Below the pieces are notes generated by a model that saw only the letters and a list, made by a program, of their open reading frames with translations, ran no database searches and was not told the origin of the DNA. DNA of 64,000 nucleotides. Origin: Clostridiaceae bacterium AM27-36LB (GTDB taxonomy: Bacteria; Bacillota; Clostridia; Lachnospirales; Lachnospiraceae). Below are positions 34,366-43,708 of the stretch, piece by piece. The translations under genes and the position numbers were made by a program. The stretch is from positions 245,082 to 309,081 of the forward strand of contig QUJQ01000003.1 of assembly GCA_003480725.1 (NCBI GenBank), given 5' to 3'. The first letter of the stretch is position 1, and each line of letters begins with the position of its first letter.

Positions 34366-35496
34366 TTAACATTTTACTTGTAGAAACATGTTCTTCACCA
34401 TAAATTTTTTAAGCTTTTTCAAGATTTTATACTTCTTCTGGTGAAGAGTGATGAGGTGGTCGAGCTTGTTAAAAAGACTTCCTATCTGCTTTTGTTCATC
34501 TATTGATGGAACTAAAAATGTCTCATTTAAAAAGTCATTTGCAACCAAATCATGCATCATTGTTGACGCTTTTGTACTTCTGCCAAGAATACGTTGCATT
34601 AATGTTTCATTATTGATTGCATATTTCCAAAAGTATAAATCATATTCTTGAATAGGCCTAAAAACAGCAAAAATATGGGATACTATACCGTTTCCTATAT
34701 CATTCTCAACAAATCTGCCATATCGAAACTCTTTACTCTGATGTCCTTCAAATGCAATATCTCCTAAATTAAATGTATAATATGTTTTGAGATATTCAGC
34801 AGTAGAAACCTGAACATCCTCCTTGAACTGCATGGTCGCTACGGTTATATTTTTATCCATTCCTATACTACCATCATTCTTTTCACTTGATCTAACATAC
34901 AATTCGGAGAACTTACGCTGTTCCCAAGCGCTGTTGATAATTTTTTTATTCCTATAATGCTTCCACTGGTGAAGAGTGATGAGTGTATTAAGGCTTTCAA
35001 AATACTGTGAAATTGCCTTTTGTTCTTCAAATTTGGGGAAATTCACAGATCCTTTTAAAGCATTTTCATCTGACACTTTCATGTCATTTTTAGCCCCTTT
35101 ATTTACCAGCGGATGCATATATGAATTCATACGAGAATCTAATTCAAAATACGTCTGGACAAACTCAGAATCACAATTTTCTTTCGGCTTGTACACCGCA
35201 TATAAAGTTGATACAATGCCTGATTTTCCTTTATTTGTCTTAATTATTCCGTATGGATTGGATTTTAGCGGGGACTTGGTATAAACAATATCTCCTACCT
35301 CAACTACACCATAATTTACTACTGATGCGCCTGCAAATGATCTACCTTGAAACTCTATTTGATTTACTATTCCAAATTCACCTGAAACAGATAATACATC
35401 CTCTTTTCCATAGGCTTCATTCTTGTTTTTATTCTTTGATACCTCAAGGTAATCAACTAGCTTACGCTGTTCCCACTCGTTTGCACTACAATTCCT
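34366..35496 (-). pseudogene. hsdS: start-less hsdS (silent specificity cassette)
   Basis: 377 codons open from the TGA at 35497-35499 to the stop, but with no ATG, GTG or TTG near the 5' end; the first credible start (GTG at 35196) would lose most of the first recognition domain. It begins inside the conserved NEWEQRKL block where complete hsdS genes read DDWEQRKL. Two target-recognition domains are visible, joined by a short ITLHQWKHYRNKKIINSAWEQRKF linker, and it ends LITLHQKKYKILKKLKKFMVKN. It is on the same strand as the intact hsdS. It is best read as a donor cassette for recombination, or as a broken copy. Confidence 0.75.
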
Positions 35497-35549
35497 TCAT
35501 ATCAAACACTCACGCTGTGCTCCTGTGATTTTCCTTCTATAAACCGTAA

Positions 35550-35999
35550 TTAATCCAGTAACATTCCAGCTTCATAAGAACACTTTATATAATCCGGATT
35601 GCTGTAATACACGTTTGAATTAAAATCTGAGATTTCTTCACTGATAAAAGAGCTATACACTTTTTTTATCGCTTCAACTACACTTTCGTAGAGTTCCATA
35701 ACCTCTAAGATCAAAGTCTGATACACACGTCCAATAGATGTTACAGAAGGCACCGTGTATCGACAAGTTGCAATATTGTCAAAGTTTCCTTCTGATATAC
35801 CATATTCTTCAATCCACTCATCGCACACCTGTTCAAAAGGCAAACAATGATTTACACCCGCAGCTTTTAACTGGTGCAATAATGCCTTATCTGACAGCTT
35901 CGCAACAACATCTTTTGTCTTATTATGGGTCGCGCGCGCCACATACTCAATCATAGAACAAACATAAAATAAATCATCTTTATTCCACTGTGCTGTCAT
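35550..35999 (-). CDS. DUF3791-like partner of the DUF3990 protein (possible antitoxin)
   Basis: 149 residues from the ATG at 35999 (AAAGGAG upstream). Residues 4-70 (KDDLFYVCSMIEYVARATHN through PFEQVCDEWIEEYGIS) resemble the small DUF3791 family, which is often encoded beside DUF3990 genes. The rest is helical with no known motif. It overlaps the 3' end of the DUF3990 gene by 20 bp, so the two are translationally coupled. An antitoxin role is inferred only from the pairing. Confidence 0.5.
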   Translation of the reverse strand: MTAQWNKDDLFYVCSMIEYVARATHNKTKDVVAKLSDKALLHQLKAAGVNHCLPFEQVCDEWIEEYGISEGNFDNIATCRYTVPSVTSIGRVYQTLILEVMELYESVVEAIKKVYSSFISEEISDFNSNVYYSNPDYIKCSYEAGMLLD

Positions 36000-36450
36000 T
36001 GATTGCTTCACTCCTTTCATATTTCAAGCAATCCAACGCCCTCATACTATGAAAACTAATCTGATGAGATGGATGCTTGAATTTTGCCACTTCCCAAAAT
36101 GCTTCTTTACTGATGGTCTTGTTCAAATAGTCATTTACATAATTCCAAACAGTATCATCTGCCATCGGTCCTTCTACAATATCATATTCATGTATCTTTC
36201 CAGCCCGACATTCTGCTATAAAATCTAACCATTCATCATTCAACTTATCAAATTTTTTGATTTTTAATTCAGGATTTTCAGTATACAAATACACATTCAC
36301 TATTCCATGTTCATGCTTACGTTCAGCCCACCGATATGCCTGCTCATAATTATTCGTGCAATAAAATCCCCACGAAAAATCTTTTGTATACTTTGTTTTT
36401 CTAATCTCTGGAAATTCAACTATTTGTCCGCTTCCATGATATAATTCCAA
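35980..36450 (-). CDS. DUF3990 domain protein (possible ADP-ribosyltransferase-fold toxin)
   Basis: 156 residues. The N-terminus LYHGSGQIVEFPEI, then DFSWGFYCTNNYEQAYRWAERK and IVNVYLY match the DUF3990 pattern (HGS, DFG-like turn, GFYxT, A-x2-WA). From memory Pfam places this near ADP-ribosyltransferases; I see no proven catalytic Glu. Start is TTG with GGGGG 9 nt upstream. It lies inside the restriction-modification locus, between the active and the silent hsdS, with its coupled partner downstream. A toxin-antitoxin or anti-phage add-on is possible. Confidence 0.6.
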   Translation of the reverse strand: MELYHGSGQIVEFPEIRKTKYTKDFSWGFYCTNNYEQAYRWAERKHEHGIVNVYLYTENPELKIKKFDKLNDEWLDFIAECRAGKIHEYDIVEGPMADDTVWNYVNDYLNKTISKEAFWEVAKFKHPSHQISFHSMRALDCLKYERSEAINDSTVE

Positions 36451-36587
36451 GCTACGAATCCCCCTTTTCTTTCTAAATCTTCCATTCGTTTATTCACATC
36501 GTAAGTCTCGCCTTTTTGCTATACAAAATTTGCTTATTGTCTTGAATTTTCTTCTTTGGTTCTCAACATAATTTTTATACATTTTTT

Positions 36588-37778
36588 CTACGCAAACATG
36601 TTTTTTAACATAAATTTCTTGATATTTTGTAATTCATCACACTTCTGCTGGTGAAGAGTGATGAGGTGGTCGATGGACTCTAAATAGTCTCCTATTTTTT
36701 GCTGTTCTTCAATTGATGTATATGGAATTTCAATAGTCTTCATCCCATCAATATCTATACTTCGTCCGTCTCTTATTCCGTAAACATGCGGTACTAATTT
36801 ATGCTTTATAAATTCATAGGATCGAAAGTATGGATAATAAAATCTCGAATCTGCTACATCACTGTGAAATGCATGATATGCGGGGCTTATAATGCCATCT
36901 GCTGATGATTTTTCAAGCCCTCCCTCAAAGGAACGAAGATGCACAATGAAATCGTCTTTTCTGACCATTTTATAGTTGGACAAATTAGATTTGTCATACA
37001 TTAAATTTCTGTCAGAGTCTTCTCTTTTTACTGTTCCACCACCCTGAATAATAGTCAAAGCCGGAAGCTCTGTATGGTTCTTTTCAGAGTATTCTTTAAA
37101 CACATCACCCAACTTACGCTGTTCCCAATCGTCGGAAAATCCTGCAAATCTAATTTTCGGGACTTTTTCCCCATTTTGTGGAAACATCTTTTGAAGCATA
37201 TATTTTTTCAATTTTTTCGTTTCATCACACTTCCGCTGGTGAAGAGTGATGAGGTGGTCAAGGGTGGAGAAATACTTGCCAATTTGCACCTGCTCTTGTT
37301 GTTTTGGAACTAATAATTCTTTATTCAAAAGTTCCTCTTTTGTTATGCCTTTAATGGAAGTTCCTTGGGTTAAGTTCTTCTCTTTCTGAAGCAATCTGTA
37401 AAGCACATAGCAACCAAATTTTCCGTCAATGTTCAAATTACATAGTGATAAAAAATCTTGACTCGTAGCATACTCAAACGGCATAAATGCTAGTTTTCCA
37501 ACACCCACGCGTGTAACTATTGCAATAGAGTTCTTCGGGATCAATTGTGCCGCAGAATTTTGTAATCCAGCATCCGTTATTCCCTTTTTAGGCATTGCAG
37601 ATAAAACTTCATGTTCTATCAAATCCGCAGATTGGAGCCAAGGAATTCTACCATTCCAAAATGCCTCCTCTGAGGTTCTAGGTGTACCGCCACCATATGT
37701 CTTTTTAGCCACTTCGGACAACTTAAGCTGTTCCCAATCATCGGCATACCCTTTGAATCTAATTTTAGGTTTTCCCAT
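36588..37778 (-). CDS. hsdS: type I restriction-modification specificity subunit S
   Basis: 396 residues. Two target-recognition domains (about 15-180 and 220-370) alternate with conserved helical spacers, DHLITLHQRKCDETKKLKKYMLQKMFP and DHLITLHQQKCDELQNIKKFMLKNM. The N-terminus MGKPKIRFKGYADDWEQLKL is repeated as VPKIRFAGFSDDWEQRKL before the second domain. It determines the DNA sequence methylated and cut. Starts 2 bp after hsdM with GGAGGG, so it is the expressed copy. The direct repeats that flank its domains also occur in the silent copy. Confidence 0.93.
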   Translation of the reverse strand: MGKPKIRFKGYADDWEQLKLSEVAKKTYGGGTPRTSEEAFWNGRIPWLQSADLIEHEVLSAMPKKGITDAGLQNSAAQLIPKNSIAIVTRVGVGKLAFMPFEYATSQDFLSLCNLNIDGKFGCYVLYRLLQKEKNLTQGTSIKGITKEELLNKELLVPKQQEQVQIGKYFSTLDHLITLHQRKCDETKKLKKYMLQKMFPQNGEKVPKIRFAGFSDDWEQRKLGDVFKEYSEKNHTELPALTIIQGGGTVKREDSDRNLMYDKSNLSNYKMVRKDDFIVHLRSFEGGLEKSSADGIISPAYHAFHSDVADSRFYYPYFRSYEFIKHKLVPHVYGIRDGRSIDIDGMKTIEIPYTSIEEQQKIGDYLESIDHLITLHQQKCDELQNIKKFMLKNMFA

Positions 37779-37780
37779 AT

Positions 37781-39379
37781 CTAACCCTCCATTTTATCAA
37801 TCAAGTCATTTAATGATTTCATAATGGCTCCATCCGAGGATGTCAGTTCTTTTAGAAGTGACAGAAATTCTCCCTGGGTCTTTTCGAGTTCTTCATCTGT
37901 CTGCTTCATATCTGTCAAAAGCTCCTGCAGGTCAATTTCTTCCTCTTCTTCAAAATTATCAACATAACGAGGAATATTCAAATTAAAATCATTTTTCTCA
38001 ATGTCTTCAAAGCTGGCAAGATAAGATTCTTTCTCTACCGTTTCTCTTCTGCCGTACAGATCCATCACTTCATCAATATGTTCGTCAGTCATCTCATTTT
38101 GCTTTTTGCCTTTATTAAATTTCTTAGAGGCATCAATAAACAATACATCCCGGCCATCTCTGTGTTTCTTCAGCACAATGATACAGGTTGGAATGGAAGT
38201 GTTGTAGAACAGATTTGCGGGTAATCCAATCACTGCATAGATATTTCCAGAACGAAGTAATTTCTCTCTGATTTTTCCTTCTGCGGCTCCACGGAACAAA
38301 ACGCCATGTGGCAGTACAATCGCCATGGTTCCATTACTTTTCAGATGATATAATCCATGAAGCAGGAACGCATAGTCAGCCTTTGACTTCGGAGCCAATA
38401 CCCCATAATCGCTGAATCGTTCATCCTGCAAAAATCCTGCTGCCGCACTCCATTTTGCGGAATACGGAGGATTCATAAGAACCATGTTAAAATCTGTCTC
38501 TTCATCCGTCGGCCAGTCTCCATCCAAGGTATCACCATTCCGAAGTTTCTGATTTTCAGCCACGATTCCATGAAGGAACATATTCATTCTTGCCAGATTG
38601 TAAGTGGACGTATTCAATTCCTGTCCATAATACTTAATGTATCCTGGATGTGCTGCGTATTTCTTTGCGTTCAAAAGCAGTGAACCCGATCCCATGCAAG
38701 GATCATAGACAGACAATCCTTTCTTATCCTCCTGTCCTGCAATTGCAATCTTCGTCAGAATCTTTGATACCGCCTGCGGTGTATAGAATTCTCCAGCTTT
38801 CTTGCCTGTTTCTGATGCAAACTGACCAATCAGATACTCATATGCATTTCCAAGTATCTCTGCATCTGAATTTAGAAGATCTGCTTTGTCAATTTCTTTG
38901 ATTAGATTGGCAACCGTATCGCTTTGTTTCTGATCTCCCGTACCCAGACGGTTGGAATACAGGTCAATGTCTGCAAATAGATCTGCAAAGATCGGATCGC
39001 TCTGTTCAATATTGTTAAACGCCTTCTGCAGCTGCTCACGATTGAAGGAATTATTTCTTGCTGCATCGGCAAAATATGTATACGTCAACTCCGGTTCGAT
39101 GACATAGTGACAATCCTCTTTCATCTGCACCCGTAACTCTTCCGCATCCTCTCCCTTTAATTCCTTTGCATACTCATTCAATGCTTCTTTCAGCGTTGAT
39201 GGCTTTCCATCACAGATCATGTCATATACTTTAATCAGGAAGGAATCTGACAAATATTTGTAAAACACAATTCCCAGTAAATAATCCTTATATTCATTTG
39301 CATCCATTTTTGAACGCAAAATATCCGCTCCACTCCATAACACACTAATCAAGTCTTTGCTATTTTCTACATCAGGCAT
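37781..39379 (-). CDS. hsdM: type I restriction-modification methyltransferase subunit M
   Basis: 532 residues from ATG 39379 (GGAGG, 8 nt), which fits the family N-terminus; an earlier in-frame ATG lacks a ribosome-binding site. The N-terminal helical domain is followed by a SAM-binding fold with VYDPCMGSGSLLL (motif I) and VLMNPPYSAKW (motif IV, adenine-N6). The C-terminal coiled tail contacts HsdS. It makes the M2S methylase and the R2M2S restriction complex. First gene of the hsd run; divergent from the two-component system at 39544. Confidence 0.95.
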   Translation of the reverse strand: MPDVENSKDLISVLWSGADILRSKMDANEYKDYLLGIVFYKYLSDSFLIKVYDMICDGKPSTLKEALNEYAKELKGEDAEELRVQMKEDCHYVIEPELTYTYFADAARNNSFNREQLQKAFNNIEQSDPIFADLFADIDLYSNRLGTGDQKQSDTVANLIKEIDKADLLNSDAEILGNAYEYLIGQFASETGKKAGEFYTPQAVSKILTKIAIAGQEDKKGLSVYDPCMGSGSLLLNAKKYAAHPGYIKYYGQELNTSTYNLARMNMFLHGIVAENQKLRNGDTLDGDWPTDEETDFNMVLMNPPYSAKWSAAAGFLQDERFSDYGVLAPKSKADYAFLLHGLYHLKSNGTMAIVLPHGVLFRGAAEGKIREKLLRSGNIYAVIGLPANLFYNTSIPTCIIVLKKHRDGRDVLFIDASKKFNKGKKQNEMTDEHIDEVMDLYGRRETVEKESYLASFEDIEKNDFNLNIPRYVDNFEEEEEIDLQELLTDMKQTDEELEKTQGEFLSLLKELTSSDGAIMKSLNDLIDKMEG

Positions 39380-39543
39380 CCTGTATCCCTCCATATCTCT
39401 TTTCTTCCATTTTATCCGGCAATCATCACTCATGCAACCTTATTCCCAAAATATCTTTTTCAAATTCACACTCCGTTCACAAACGTCCTTTATGATAAAT
39501 CCAATTAAGATAAATAATAATTTATATTTGAGGTGACAAGCGT

Positions 39544-40218
39544 ATGTTTCACATTTTAGTTGTTGAAGATGATCAGGCTTTGAACAAGCTGATCTGCCGT
39601 GTATTAAATAAGAATGGTTATGAGACTGCTTCTGCCACAGACGGCGAGGAAGCATTGGCTCTGCTGGATCAGATGTATATTGACCTGATCATTACCGATC
39701 TGATGATGCCGAACATGGACGGATATGATCTTACCAAAGCACTCAGAGACAGTGGGTATCAGCTGCCGATCCTTGTGGTTACAGCCCGTGATACATTCCC
39801 AGACAAAGCCAAAGGCTTTAAGCTGGGTATTGATGACTATATGGTAAAACCTATTGATGTCAATGAACTGCTGCTTCGCGTGGAAGCGCTGCTTCGAAGA
39901 GCAAAGATCATCTATGAAAAGAAGCTGGAATTTGACCATGTGTGCCTGGACTATATCAATCTGACCGTCACAATTGACGATAATTCCCAGATCCTTCCTC
40001 AGAAAGAATTTCAGCTGCTGTACAAGCTTCTGTCCTTCCCGAACCATACCTTTACCCGTCAGCAGATCATGGACGAGCTGTGGGGATATGATTCCGAGAC
40101 CGATATCCGCACCGTGGATGTGCATATCAACCGGCTGAGAGACCGGTTCCGGGATATTCCTTATTTTCAGATCCAGACCGTAAGGGGACTTGGTTATAAG
40201 GGGATGATCACCAAATGA
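39544..40218 (+). CDS. OmpR-family response regulator
   Basis: 224 residues. Receiver with Asp9-Asp10, phospho-acceptor Asp52 (IITDLMMPNMDG) and Lys in MVKPI. The C-terminal winged helix shows LPQKEFQLLYKLLS and DIRTVDVHINRLRDRF. It binds DNA; targets unknown. Start ATG has GAGGTG upstream. The kinase gene overlaps its stop by 4 bp (ATGA). Confidence 0.93.
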   Translation: MFHILVVEDDQALNKLICRVLNKNGYETASATDGEEALALLDQMYIDLIITDLMMPNMDGYDLTKALRDSGYQLPILVVTARDTFPDKAKGFKLGIDDYMVKPIDVNELLLRVEALLRRAKIIYEKKLEFDHVCLDYINLTVTIDDNSQILPQKEFQLLYKLLSFPNHTFTRQQIMDELWGYDSETDIRTVDVHINRLRDRFRDIPYFQIQTVRGLGYKGMITK

Positions 40219-41288
40219 AAATGAAAAATAGTTTTTATTCCATCTGGGCAAAAGTGGTCGTCTGCTGTTTCTGGATGATGACTTTTTCCTTTTTGATCGT
40301 AGGTCTTACGGTTCACTTGATGAACCAGCTGAATGTGTGGAATCTGCTTCCCTGGCCTCTGACCGGACTGCATTTTATCTTTGTGCTGGCGATCATCACA
40401 ACGATCCTTGGGGTGTTTATCAGTATGTTTATCTTCAAGCATGCGCTTAACCCGATCACTCAGCTCTCCAGATCCATGCAGCAGGTGGCAGAAGGCAATT
40501 ACAATGTGAAACTGGATGCAGATCCGCACAAGGGTGAGATCCATGATCTTCTGACCAATTTTAATCATATGGTACAGGAACTGAACAGTACTGAGACACT
40601 TCACTCTGATTTTATCTCCAGTGTCTCCCATGAATTCAAGACCCCTCTCGCCACCATCAGTGGATATGCCACCCTTCTGCAGGACGATACACTCTCTGCT
40701 GAAGAGCGAAATGAATATATCAATATCATCATCCGGACAACAAGAGAATTGTCTCATATGACCGGAAATATCTTAAGTCTGTCCCGTCTGGAGAATCAGA
40801 CGATCATCACGGACCAGGAATCCTTCCATGTGGATGAACAGATCCGGCAATGCATCCTGCTGCGGGAGACGATCTGGTCCGAAAAAAATCTGGTGATCGA
40901 TCCGGATCTGGATTCTATCATCTGGAAAGGCAACCGGGAACTGACTTCGCATATCTGGAATAATCTGCTGGACAATGCCATCAAATTCACCCCTGCAGGC
41001 GGCGAGATCACAATCCGTGCCTCCATGGACAAGGACTGGCTGACCGTCAGCTTCACGGATACGGGCATCGGCATGACACCAGAGGTAAAGCAACGGGTCT
41101 TTGACAAATTTTATCAGGGTGATACTTCCCACAAAAAAAAGGGAAACGGCCTGGGACTTGCGTTAGTCCGCCAGATCGTTACCCTTTACGGAGGCTCTGT
41201 GGAAGTGGAAAGTGCTCCCGACATGGGAAGCACTTTCACTGTCCGCCTTCCGGCACATACTATTTCTTCGGAGTCTTCTTCTGAGTAG
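40215..41288 (+). CDS. HAMP-type sensor histidine kinase
   Basis: 357 residues. Two membrane helices (about 11-36 and 50-74) enclose only a short loop of some 15 residues, so it may sense in the membrane. HAMP at 75-125, HisKA with SSVSHEFKTPLATI (His139), then HATPase with N-box NLLDNAIKFT, G1 DTGIGM and G2 KKGNGLGLALVRQI. Partner of the overlapping regulator. Its last 29 bp overlap the end of glgB on the other strand. Confidence 0.93.
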   Translation: MKMKNSFYSIWAKVVVCCFWMMTFSFLIVGLTVHLMNQLNVWNLLPWPLTGLHFIFVLAIITTILGVFISMFIFKHALNPITQLSRSMQQVAEGNYNVKLDADPHKGEIHDLLTNFNHMVQELNSTETLHSDFISSVSHEFKTPLATISGYATLLQDDTLSAEERNEYINIIIRTTRELSHMTGNILSLSRLENQTIITDQESFHVDEQIRQCILLRETIWSEKNLVIDPDLDSIIWKGNRELTSHIWNNLLDNAIKFTPAGGEITIRASMDKDWLTVSFTDTGIGMTPEVKQRVFDKFYQGDTSHKKKGNGLGLALVRQIVTLYGGSVEVESAPDMGSTFTVRLPAHTISSESSSE

Positions 41289-43104
41289 AGTGCTTTACAC
41301 TCTTTACCTTAAATATTCTTGCTGTAAACGGCGGCAGGTCCAGACACAGGGCCTGCTCCTTCTTTTTATATGGCTTGTTCTCCACCGACCAGTTCTGATC
41401 CTCCGGCTTTGTATTTCCACCAAATTCTTCCCAGTCTGTGTTCAAAAGCTCTGTCAGTTCATACTGTTCCGGCAAAGCTACCTGGAAATCTTTCCAGAAC
41501 TGATCAGACAAGTTCATAACCGTCACGATCGTCTGACCGGATGCTTTCCGTTCCCATGCATAAGTCACATAGTCCGCAGCATCCACTTCCAGCCATCCAA
41601 AGCAGTCTGAATTATATTCTCCATCATACAATGCCGGCTCTTCCAGATAAAGATGAGAAAGCTTCGCATAAAACCGCTGGAATGCATCATGAAGCGGATA
41701 TTTCAGCAGATCCCAGTCCTGTTCCCTGGTCTCATCCCACTCCCGGAACTGAGCAAACTCATTTCCCATAAAATTCAGCTTCTTGCCCGGGTGCATATAC
41801 ACATAAGCGTAAAATGCCTTTGCCTGCGGGAATTTGATCTCATAGTCACCAAACATTTTCTGAATGATCGTTGCTTTTCCATGTACCACTTCATCATGGG
41901 AAAAAGGAAGCAGGAACAGATCACTGTAAAAATACATCATGGAAAAGCTCAGCTTATGATAATCATATGGACGGTACACAGGTGCAGTCTGGAAAAACCG
42001 CAGGGTATCATTCATAAAGCCCATGTCCCACTTATAATCAAATCCAAGACCATCATATTCTGTCGGTGCGGTTACCTTCGGAAAGTCGGTCGAATCCTCT
42101 GCCATCAGAATCGCCGATGGATGAAGCTTATGAAGCCCCGCATTCATATTTCTTAAGAATTCCACTGCCCGTTCATTGACTCCCCTGGCCGGATCACCAT
42201 TCCAGTAGATGGCACGGCTGATGGCATCCATACGGATACCGTCAAAATGAAATTCGGTCAGCCAGTAATTCGCCGCACTTTGCAGAAAGCTCCGAACTTC
42301 TCCTCTGCTGTGCATAAAGTTCATGGTTCCCCACTCACTGTAGGCTGTATCAGGATGTGGAAACTCATACAATGGTGTTCCATCAAAATCCTTCAGTCCA
42401 TAATCATCCATGGCAAAATGCACGGGCACAAAATCTGTGATCACACCGATTCCCTGCTCATGACACATCTCTACCAGTCGTTTCAGCTGCTGCGGTGTTC
42501 CATAGCGGGATGTAGGTGCAAAGAATCCTGTATTCTGATATCCCCAGGAGCAGTCTGCAGGATGCTCTGACAGCGGCAGAAATTCAATATAGTTAAATCC
42601 CATTTTTTTCAGATAGGGGATCAGCTCCTCTGCCAGCTCCTCATAATCATACCAGCTGCCGTCCTCCTTCTGCTTCCAGGAACCTGCATGCAGCTCATAG
42701 ATATTCATAGGATTATTGTAATTCTTTCCCAGATCCCTCTTCTGCATCCATTTCTCATCCGTAAACTTCCAGGTACGATCTACGATCCGGGATGCAAATC
42801 CAGGACGAAGTTCCATAAGCATTCCATAAGGATCACAGTGATAAACAACTCGTCCATCCGCACCTGTGATTGCATATTTATAATACATTCCGGCTTCTGC
42901 CCCTGCTATCTCAAGTTCAAAAACACCAGGATTCTGTTTCTGTTTCATGGGCAACAGCTTCCAGCCGGAAAAATCTCCCTGCACTTCCACATTAGCCGCA
43001 TTCGGTGCATACACACGGAACACAGCTCCCTCTTCTGTCAGATGTGCCCCAAAATATTCATAGGCATCAAATGCCTTTCCCTGTAAGAATTTCTGAAAAT
43101 CCAT
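41260..43104 (-). CDS. glgB: 1,4-alpha-glucan branching enzyme
   Basis: 614 residues, GH13 family. It makes alpha-1,6 branches in glycogen. An N-terminal CBM48 (AYEYFGAHLTEEGAVFRVYAP, GDFSGWK) is followed by the (beta/alpha)8 barrel with DGIRMDAIS (nucleophile Asp), LMAEDSTDFP (acid/base Glu) and FSHDEV (transition-state Asp), and a C-terminal beta domain. The GGGGG ribosome-binding site supports the start. Lys-rich C-terminal tail. Stands apart from glgA; the convergent kinase gene overlaps its end by 29 bp. Confidence 0.96.
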   Translation of the reverse strand: MDFQKFLQGKAFDAYEYFGAHLTEEGAVFRVYAPNAANVEVQGDFSGWKLLPMKQKQNPGVFELEIAGAEAGMYYKYAITGADGRVVYHCDPYGMLMELRPGFASRIVDRTWKFTDEKWMQKRDLGKNYNNPMNIYELHAGSWKQKEDGSWYDYEELAEELIPYLKKMGFNYIEFLPLSEHPADCSWGYQNTGFFAPTSRYGTPQQLKRLVEMCHEQGIGVITDFVPVHFAMDDYGLKDFDGTPLYEFPHPDTAYSEWGTMNFMHSRGEVRSFLQSAANYWLTEFHFDGIRMDAISRAIYWNGDPARGVNERAVEFLRNMNAGLHKLHPSAILMAEDSTDFPKVTAPTEYDGLGFDYKWDMGFMNDTLRFFQTAPVYRPYDYHKLSFSMMYFYSDLFLLPFSHDEVVHGKATIIQKMFGDYEIKFPQAKAFYAYVYMHPGKKLNFMGNEFAQFREWDETREQDWDLLKYPLHDAFQRFYAKLSHLYLEEPALYDGEYNSDCFGWLEVDAADYVTYAWERKASGQTIVTVMNLSDQFWKDFQVALPEQYELTELLNTDWEEFGGNTKPEDQNWSVENKPYKKKEQALCLDLPPFTARIFKVKSVKHSTQKKTPKK

Positions 43105-43184
43105 ACATTTCCCCCGTTTAATCTTTTTCTCTATTGTATCGAAAACACGTTACGGAAACAAGATACAAAGAATGCGTTTTCGTA

Positions 43185-43700
43185 CTATGATTCTATCTTT
43201 TTCACCAATGCGGCCGGAATCCTTTTCTTCACTTCTCCGGTCACGATGCCGATCAGAAGCCCGGTGATCACCCCCGCAGCCAGAAGCACCGGTCCATAGT
43301 AAACCAGACTTACTGTTTCCAGCACCGCCATAGCCACCAGAAGCTGCCCCATATTGTGCATGACACCACCTATCATACTGACACCTGTCATACTGAAAAG
43401 CCCACTTTTCTTTGCCAGACACATACACAGAAAACTTACCGCTGCTCCTGCCAGACTGTATAGGATCATGGAAAAATTGCCAAATAAGAAACCAGACAGA
43501 AAGATCCTCATACCGTTGATCATCAGTGCCTCCCATGGTCCCAGACTGTACAGTGCCCATACGATCACAATATTGGCAAATCCCGGCTTCACCCCCGGGA
43601 TTCCCAGTGGAATCGGTATTAAGAATTCAATATAGCCTATGATCAGTCCTAGAGCAGTCAGAAGTCCCATGAGTGCCAATCGTTTTGTTTTATTTTGCAT
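43185..43700 (-). CDS. Gx transporter family membrane protein
   Basis: 171 residues with five or six membrane helices. The sequence LIPIPLGIPGVKPGFANIVI is characteristic of the Gx (Hpre_diP_synt_I) family, once annotated as a heptaprenyl diphosphate synthase component. It resembles ECF S-components and usually sits beside NusG-II or ApbE-like genes; neither is here. The transported substrate is unknown. Its ribosome-binding site (AAAGGGG) lies in the right arm of a perfect 12-bp inverted repeat. Confidence 0.8.
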   Translation of the reverse strand: MQNKTKRLALMGLLTALGLIIGYIEFLIPIPLGIPGVKPGFANIVIVWALYSLGPWEALMINGMRIFLSGFLFGNFSMILYSLAGAAVSFLCMCLAKKSGLFSMTGVSMIGGVMHNMGQLLVAMAVLETVSLVYYGPVLLAAGVITGLLIGIVTGEVKKRIPAALVKKIES

Positions 43701-43708
43701 AACAAAAG

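Larger units (their letters stand above)
34438..37261. repeat. direct repeats in hsdS and the silent hsdS
   Basis: Two families recur in the same orientation. CTGGTGAAGAGTGATGAG(GTGGTCGA) is at 34438, 34966, 36648 and 37236, encoding the LITLHQ block. CTTACGCTGTTCCCA, or one base different, is at 34912, 35461, 37113 and 37722, encoding the WEQRKL block. They bound each recognition domain and are natural crossover sites. Because all copies are direct, recombination would swap by deletion or conversion rather than inversion. Confidence 0.8.

Noticed and set aside
30156..39433. A prophage or integrative element
   Set aside because: Only one recombinase is present, with no structural, packaging, replication or conjugation genes and no attachment-site repeats at the edges.
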